Source: Chloroflexota bacterium (lineage in GTDB: Bacteria; Chloroflexota; Limnocylindria; Limnocylindrales; CSP1-4). Taken from it: a DNA stretch of 58,566 bases. The stretch covers positions 1 through 58,566 of the forward strand of contig JAJXUG010000024.1 of assembly GCA_021783095.1 (NCBI GenBank), given 5' to 3'. Made by a program: the position numbers and the translations under genes. Under the pieces are notes generated by a model. The model worked only from the letters and a program-made list of their open reading frames with translations, was not told the origin of the DNA and searched no databases. This document shows, piece by piece, positions 54,164-58,566 of the stretch (within the stretch, counting starts at the first letter, position 1; every line of letters starts with the position of its first letter).

Positions 54164-55105
54164 GTGATCGAGGATGGGCACGAGGTGGTCGGAGAGGCGC
54201 ACGAGTGGATCGCAGGCAGGCTCCGCGAGCTCGGATTCCGGGTGCTGGGGCCGATTGAACAGGTCCGCGTCCGGCCCTGGTCGGTCGTCCTCGCCGTCCC
54301 CACCGACCACGGGCGCGTCTTCTTCAAGGCCAACGAGCCGGCCCATGAGCGCGAGGCGGCTCGCGCCGCGTTCCTCGCCGCCCGCCGCCCGGACCTCGTC
54401 CCGGCGCCCCTGGCCGTGGATCCTGCGACCGGCTGGCTGCTCATGGCCGATGCGGGGACGCCGCTGCGCGATCTCGTGGAGCGGGAGCGCGACGTGGGCC
54501 GCTGGCTCGAGGTCCTGCCGCTGTACGCCGGGCTCCAGGTGGAGCTCGCGGGCGACGCCGACGCGCTGGTTGCCGTCGGCACGCCGGATCTGCGGCTCGA
54601 CGTCCTGCCAGCGCGCTTCGAGGCGATGCTCGCCGAACTCGGCACGCTCGACGACGGAGCGCACGACGGGGAGCTGCGGCGGCTGCGGAGCGAGGTTCCG
54701 CGCGTCGCGGCGATGGCCGCGGATCTCGGCCGCTTCGGCATCCCCGAGACCATCGAGCACGACGACCTCAACGACTCCGCCGTCTATGTCGGCGACGGGG
54801 CCTACCGGATCATCGACTGGGGCGACGCCTGCGTCTCGCACCCGTTCTTCTCGCTGTCGGTGGCGCTCGAGGGCGTGATCGCGTGGGGCCCGGACGACGT
54901 GGAGGGATCGGTGGACGTGGGCCCGTTCCGGGACGCCTATCTCGAGGGCTTCGCCCATCTCGCGGCACGCGAGGAGCTGCTCGCCGCCTGCGACATTGCG
55001 CTCCGCCTCGGGTGGGTCTGCCGCGCGGTCAACGGCCACGAGCACGGCGATGACAGGGCGCAGACCTGGACGCGCCTGCACATGGCGTTCGACCGGCATC
55101 CCTGA
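54164..55105 (+). CDS. Aminoglycoside-phosphotransferase-fold kinase
   Basis: The 313-residue protein has a kinase-like fold: FFKANEP holds the ATP-binding lysine, IEHDDLNDSAVYV replaces the usual HGDLHxxN catalytic loop, and IIDWGDACVSHPF holds the metal-binding Asp. Members phosphorylate small metabolites or antibiotics; many are not resistance enzymes. The start is GTG 54164, and the substrate is unknown. It is divergent from the PUA-like gene. Confidence 0.82.
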   Translation: MIEDGHEVVGEAHEWIAGRLRELGFRVLGPIEQVRVRPWSVVLAVPTDHGRVFFKANEPAHEREAARAAFLAARRPDLVPAPLAVDPATGWLLMADAGTPLRDLVERERDVGRWLEVLPLYAGLQVELAGDADALVAVGTPDLRLDVLPARFEAMLAELGTLDDGAHDGELRRLRSEVPRVAAMAADLGRFGIPETIEHDDLNDSAVYVGDGAYRIIDWGDACVSHPFFSLSVALEGVIAWGPDDVEGSVDVGPFRDAYLEGFAHLAAREELLAACDIALRLGWVCRAVNGHEHGDDRAQTWTRLHMAFDRHP

Positions 55106-55121
55106 CGACGAGGGGGCCGTC

Positions 55122-55694
55122 TCAGGCCGGGTCGTCCTCCGTCGGCCCGTCCCGGTCGAGGTGGAAGACCAGCTCCTCGCCGTCGATCTCGTCCATCTGG
55201 ACGCCCACCTGCTCGAAGCCGAAGGAGCGCACGACCGCGAGCGAGGCGACGTTGTCGGGCGCCACCGACGCGCGGAAGCGGTGGACCCCCTGCGTCTCGG
55301 CCCAGGCCAGCAGCGCCCGGACGCACTCGGTCACGATCCCCTGGCGCCGGAACGCGGGCTCCACGCGGTAGCCGATCTCGACCCGCCCCGTCTCGTCGGG
55401 CGGCGCGTGGAAGCCGATCGTGCCGATGACCTCGCGCCCCCCGCCGGGGTGCGTCCACACCATCGACCGGCCCAGCCAGGGCCGGCTCGCGGGGTCCGCG
55501 GTCAGCATCGGGATCCGGTAGCTGAGGAAGTTGGCGAGGTCCTCGGGCATGTCGTCCGGCAGCGAGGCGCCCAGCTCGCGCGAGGCGCCCTCGAGGTCGT
55601 GCGCGGCGAGCGCTCGCATGAACGGGAGCGACATCGAGACGAGCTCGAGGCGCTCGGTGCGGATGGCGGGGACCTCGGCGTCGGCGTCCGGCAT
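55122..55694 (-). CDS. GNAT acetyltransferase, RimJ/RimL-like
   Basis: The 190-residue protein starts IRTERLELVSMSLPFMRALA and contains the acetyl-CoA loop RVEPAFRRQGIVTECVRALL and the late NVASLAVVRSFGFEQVG. This is the RimJ/RimL subgroup that acetylates protein N-termini or small amines. It is about 30 bases downstream of another GNAT gene on the same strand, so they may be co-transcribed. Confidence 0.88.
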   Translation of the reverse strand: MPDADAEVPAIRTERLELVSMSLPFMRALAAHDLEGASRELGASLPDDMPEDLANFLSYRIPMLTADPASRPWLGRSMVWTHPGGGREVIGTIGFHAPPDETGRVEIGYRVEPAFRRQGIVTECVRALLAWAETQGVHRFRASVAPDNVASLAVVRSFGFEQVGVQMDEIDGEELVFHLDRDGPTEDDPA

Positions 55695-55726
55695 CGGCCG
55701 AGGATAGCGTTCCCCGCACAACGGCC

Positions 55727-56260
55727 TCACGCTGGCGTCGCGAGCGCCTTCCGGTACCGGACCTCGGGGATCTCGCGCGCCGCGATCTCGAACGCCTTCC
55801 GTGCGCCGTCCGGCCGCCACCCGGCGATCTCGTAGAACCGGCGCGCCCGGCGGTTCGCCTCGAGCACCCAGAGGAACGCCTCGGTGAAGCCCTCCCGGGC
55901 CAGCAGCCGCTCGCCCTGCGCCATGAGCGCCCGGCCAACGCCGGTGCCCCACGCATCGGGATGGACGTACAGCGAGCGCACCTCGCCGAGGCCCGGCACG
56001 TCCTCGTCCCGGCTCGAGCTCACGGTCACGCCGCCGAGCACGCGGTCGCCCTCGACCGCGATCCACGTCCGGGGATCGGCCGGACCGGTGGCGCCGAGCG
56101 TGTAGCGCGCGGCGCGGGCGGCCACGTCCATCGCGTCCAGGAAGCCGTCCGGCACGATGCCGCGATAGGCCACCTGCCAGGCGCGCGTGTGCATCTCGGC
56201 GAGGGCCATGGCGTCCGCGGGCGCCGCGCGCCGGATCCGCCACGCTGTCGTCTCGGCCAT
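55727..56260 (-). CDS. GNAT acetyltransferase
   Basis: The 177-residue protein has a normal GNAT fold: IRRAAPADAMALAEMHTRAW, the core EVRSLYVHPDAWGTGVGRAL with the pyrophosphate loop, and LWVLEANRRARRFYEIAGW. The substrate is unknown. ATG 56260 begins MAETTAWRIRR. It is followed by the second GNAT gene. Confidence 0.9.
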   Translation of the reverse strand: MAETTAWRIRRAAPADAMALAEMHTRAWQVAYRGIVPDGFLDAMDVAARAARYTLGATGPADPRTWIAVEGDRVLGGVTVSSSRDEDVPGLGEVRSLYVHPDAWGTGVGRALMAQGERLLAREGFTEAFLWVLEANRRARRFYEIAGWRPDGARKAFEIAAREIPEVRYRKALATPA

Positions 56261-56371
56261 GGGCCCGATTGTCGCAGGGCTCGCGCCGGCCAGCGGAATG
56301 AGCGCGCCGCAGCGGCGCAGCCTGTCGAGCAGGTGGTGGGGGCGGCGCGCCGAGGGGCCACGCGGATCGTG

Positions 56372-57343
56372 TCAGCCCCCGGATCCCGGCCCAGCCTTCG
56401 AGGCCGCGGCGCGCAGGCACTCGAGCGCTCGCGGGTCGATCCAGCCCGCCGCCGCCGTCCGCTCCTCGAGGTTCTCCACGCTCATCCATGCCAGCAGGCG
56501 CTCCTGCCAGGCGGCGTCCCAGCCCTCGGGGAAGGCCCGCGGCTCGCCGATGCTCGGGCGCTCCTCGTCGTCGGCGCCTGCCCCGGCCTCCTCCGGCCAC
56601 ATCGGGGCGTAGACCGGGGCGCCCACCGCCGTCGGGTCCCAGCCGAGGCCTCGGAGGGCGCCGCGCACCTCGGCGGCGAGGTCCGCGTCGAGGGCGACCA
56701 GCTCCCCGGCCGTCGGCCGCTCGAGGTACAGGTGCGTGAGGTCGAGCAGACGGCCGAGCTCGCCGATGGGATCCTCGTGGTCGTCCACGCGCAGGTCGAT
56801 CCAGCGGTCGTTGCCGCCGCCGTACCCGCCCCGTTCGCGCACGATCAGCAGGGCCGCCGACTGGCGCCCGCGCCGATCGCCGCCCTGCGCATCCGCCGCC
56901 GCGAGGCACGCCACCAGGAGCTCGGGGAAGGGGAGGCCCCCGGCCTCGAACGTCTCCGCCAAACCATCGACCACGCCGGCGCCCGCGAGGATGTTGCCCT
57001 GCGCCGCGTAGTCCGGGCCCGTGCGACCGCCGGCCCAGGCGAAGCACGAGCGCCCGGTGTACGTCGCGGAGCCCCCGCTCGCGTCCACGACCCCCAGCTG
57101 GCGCTGCCCTCGGAGGGCATCGGCTCCGGTGAGCCGGGCGACAACGGTCTCCGCGTCAGCCCCGCCGGCGAGGAGCCCCAGGCCGTCCGGGCCGTAGGCG
57201 ACGTTGGCGAACGACTGCGTGGCGATGGCGCCGACGCCCGCACGCGCCCACGGCACCACGGACCCGACGGCGAGGAACCGGGACTGGACCGCGACGCCCA
57301 GGTCGCCGGTCGCCGGGTCACGGGCGACGATCGAGTAGGTCAC
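56372..57343 (-). CDS. DUF1028-family protein (Ntn-hydrolase-like)
   Basis: The 323-residue protein begins TYSIVARDPATGDLGVAVQS, the DUF1028 hallmark, followed by AVGSVVPWARAGVGAIATQS and GLGLLAGGADAETVV, and a C-terminal peptidoglycan-binding-like helical part. DUF1028 proteins have an Ntn-hydrolase fold of uncertain activity. GTG 57343 follows GAGGAGGAG. It stands alone upstream of the two GNAT genes. Confidence 0.9.
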   Translation of the reverse strand: MTYSIVARDPATGDLGVAVQSRFLAVGSVVPWARAGVGAIATQSFANVAYGPDGLGLLAGGADAETVVARLTGADALRGQRQLGVVDASGGSATYTGRSCFAWAGGRTGPDYAAQGNILAGAGVVDGLAETFEAGGLPFPELLVACLAAADAQGGDRRGRQSAALLIVRERGGYGGGNDRWIDLRVDDHEDPIGELGRLLDLTHLYLERPTAGELVALDADLAAEVRGALRGLGWDPTAVGAPVYAPMWPEEAGAGADDEERPSIGEPRAFPEGWDAAWQERLLAWMSVENLEERTAAAGWIDPRALECLRAAASKAGPGSGG

Positions 57344-57829
57344 GGCGGCTCCTCCTCTCGCTTGCCTTGGCTGCCCGGTCGCTGTCCGCCCGGCGGCAGT
57401 CCTCGCGCAATCATCGAGCAGCCTTGGCGCGCGCGCATGGCGCGGACGGCCCCGAACCGGTCTTGACCCGCGGGCGGAACCCCGCCTGGACTGCCGCAGG
57501 CTCGCGGACAAGGCGGCCTGCGAGACGCTCCTGAACGCCGTATCCGCGGCCATGGGCACGACGACCCTGACCGGCCTCGGCAAGAAGGTGCCCGAGGACG
57601 AGCGGGACATCGCCGTCGTCGCGACAGCCGGGTGCCGAGGGGCCCGAATCGGAGGGCCATCGTTACGGGACCGATGCAGGGGTTTCTCCCTGCCAGAGGT
57701 CCTGCAGCGTCCTCCAGCGTCGGGCGGTCCAGCACCGGCGCTCCGGGGTGCCGCAGGACGACACTCGTCTCAGCTCGAAAGCAATGGTCCGGAGGGAACC
57801 GGACGGACGAGCTGGAAGGAAACACTCTC
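57344..57829. other. Intergenic region with a possible gene remnant
   Basis: Nearly 490 bases separate divergent genes. On the plus strand, about 57480-57625 reads LDCRRLADKAACETLLNAVS and TGLGKKVPEDERDIAVVATA with strong G/C third-position bias, as if from a former gene; no start, stop context or family was recognised. The rest holds the promoters of both neighbours. Confidence 0.4.
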
Positions 57830-58366
57830 ATGGAAGGCACGCGTCCCGCCGCCAAGGGAATCGCCGCACTGCGCATCGTGCTCGGCAGCGGCTTCCTCTT
57901 CGCCGGTCTCGAGAAGCTGCTCCACTTCGACGGCACCACGAAGGCGTTCGACGCCAGCGGCTTCCTCAAGGGCGCCACGGCGGGCACCCTGCCCGGATCC
58001 GCCGCGAACGCCATCGTCAACCCGACCCACGGCCTGTGGGTCTCGCTCGCCGGCAACGCCGGTCTCATGGGGGTCGTCAACACGCTGGTGGTCAGCGGCG
58101 AGATCCTCATCGGGCTCGCGCTGATCCTGGGCCTCGCCACCCGGTTCGCGGGCGTCATGGGCGGCCTGATGATGGCCTTCTTCTGGATCGCCAACTTCAG
58201 CTTCGCCAACGGCCCGGTCAACGAGCAGTTCCTCTACGGCGCCGTCGCCCTGTTCGTCGCCTACGCGGCGGCGGGCGAGGTCTGGAGCCTCCGCTCCGTG
58301 TTCTCGCGGGTCCGCATCGTGACCGCCCACCCTCGCCTGGCCGCTGTCCTCGCCGTCCTCGGCTGA
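57830..58366 (+). CDS. DoxX-family membrane protein
   Basis: The 178-residue protein has four helices: RIVLGSGFLFAGLEKLLHF, GVVNTLVVSGEILIGLALIL, FAGVMGGLMMAFFWIAN and FLYGAVALFVAYAAAGEVW. This is the DoxX/TQO-like family, whose members act in thiosulfate:quinone oxidation or as redox-linked membrane proteins. ATG 57830 follows GGAAGGAAA. No thiosulfate or other redox genes are adjacent, so the role is open. Confidence 0.88.
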   Translation: MEGTRPAAKGIAALRIVLGSGFLFAGLEKLLHFDGTTKAFDASGFLKGATAGTLPGSAANAIVNPTHGLWVSLAGNAGLMGVVNTLVVSGEILIGLALILGLATRFAGVMGGLMMAFFWIANFSFANGPVNEQFLYGAVALFVAYAAAGEVWSLRSVFSRVRIVTAHPRLAAVLAVLG

Positions 58367-58392
58367 CAAGCCTCGCCGCTCCGCTCCTCCCC

Positions 58393-58420
58393 GAGAGCAG
58401 GCCCTCCCCGGCCTGCTCTC
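58393..58420 (+). terminator. Intrinsic terminator after the DoxX gene
   Basis: An 11-bp perfect stem (gagagcaggcc / ggcctgctctc) has a 6-base loop and is followed by ttcgcg. It starts 27 bases after the DoxX stop. Confidence 0.8.
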
Positions 58421-58456
58421 TTCGCGTCCCCGGAGCTCACGGTTCCGGTCGTGTCG

Positions 58457-58566
58457 CCCCGGCGTGCACGGGCGCGCCCCGGCGTGCGCCGTCCCCCCGC
58501 GTGCACCAGCCGGCCCCCGCGTGCGCCGCCTGCCCGCCGTGCGCCGCCAGCCCGGGCGTGCACCGG
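58457..58566. repeat. Degenerate 18-20 bp tandem repeat at the window edge
   Basis: About six units share the core CCCSGCGTGCRCC, starting near 58457, 58477, 58495, 58514, 58532 and 58551. The array is imperfect, has no spacers and is cut by the window end. Confidence 0.65.

Noticed and set aside
58457..58566. CRISPR array
   Set aside because: The units are adjacent with no spacers, vary in sequence and length, and no cas gene is near. The three repeats at 25868-26005 were rejected for the same reason.
1..58566. tRNA, rRNA or insertion sequence genes
   Set aside because: No tRNA-like cloverleaf with TTC/GGTTCGAATCC-type arms, no rRNA segment and no transposase or integrase motif was noticed. 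A tRNA scan would settle this.

Overview
The window is high-GC bacterial DNA (roughly 70 percent G+C by eye) with dense gene packing, frequent ATGA/GTGA stop-start overlaps and strong GC-rich hairpin terminators. Gene content suggests a soil- or freshwater-type Chloroflexota (Limnocylindria-like) or, less likely, an actinobacterium: a GTP-dependent PEP carboxykinase, Ku plus a LigD of the phosphoesterase-ligase-polymerase order, proline-rich HtrA, a NuoF-like/ferric-reductase-like electron-transfer set and multiheme cytochromes. The taxonomy is inferred, not shown. No rRNA, tRNA, transposase, integrase or CRISPR array was seen.

Layout. 1-233: tandem 52-bp repeat and a terminator. 234-5417: PreA-like flavoprotein (minus), then aldo/keto reductase, S33-type hydrolase and MFS transporter (plus). 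5418-6036: a cluster of four short repeats next to two gene remnants facing away from each other, best read as a deletion scar. 6112-10809 (minus): a tightly overlapping five-gene operon (LuxR-type regulator with a degenerate receiver, six-heme cytochrome c, four-cluster ferredoxin, NrfD-type membrane subunit, five-heme cytochrome c). 11129-13288: a cysteine-rich leader peptide followed by cysE-cysK and a terminator. 13977-15637: class II aldolase and mtnA (methylthioribose/deoxyribose phosphate salvage). 16163-19795: EthD-like protein and a secreted sedolisin with fibronectin III domains. 19969-23762: a YhaO/YhaN (SbcD/SbcC-like) pair. 23869-27613: GH1 glycosidase, a poorly coding stretch, and an ArsA/GET3-type ATPase. 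27826-35569: HtrA protease, a MurJ flippase fused to a C39-like peptidase domain, pckG and a secreted phosphoesterase. 36513-39138: small anchored protein, ferric-reductase-like heme protein, NuoF-like subunit and [3Fe-4S] ferredoxin. 39206-49703 (minus): ligD and ku, polysaccharide deacetylase, and two nuclease-helicase fusions. 50024-53041: ArsR regulator with a palindromic operator, ArsP-like permease, CxxC thioredoxin-fold protein and a TDT/TehA-type transporter. 53173-58366: a possible PUA/EVE-like protein, an aminoglycoside-phosphotransferase-fold kinase, two GNAT acetyltransferases, a DUF1028 protein and a DoxX protein. 58393-58566: terminator and a degenerate tandem repeat.

How the genes fit together. 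Two electron-transfer modules stand out. The multiheme operon has everything needed to move electrons between the quinone pool and periplasmic hemes, but no molybdopterin or other catalytic subunit beside it. The second module looks like a membrane diheme partner for an NAD(P)H-linked flavoprotein and a ferredoxin. Sulfur economy is a second theme: cysE-cysK behind a putative cysteine-sensing leader peptide, directly followed by the mtnA-aldolase pair that salvages methylthioribose phosphate. DNA end repair is a third: Ku, LigD, an SbcCD-like pair and two nuclease-helicases.
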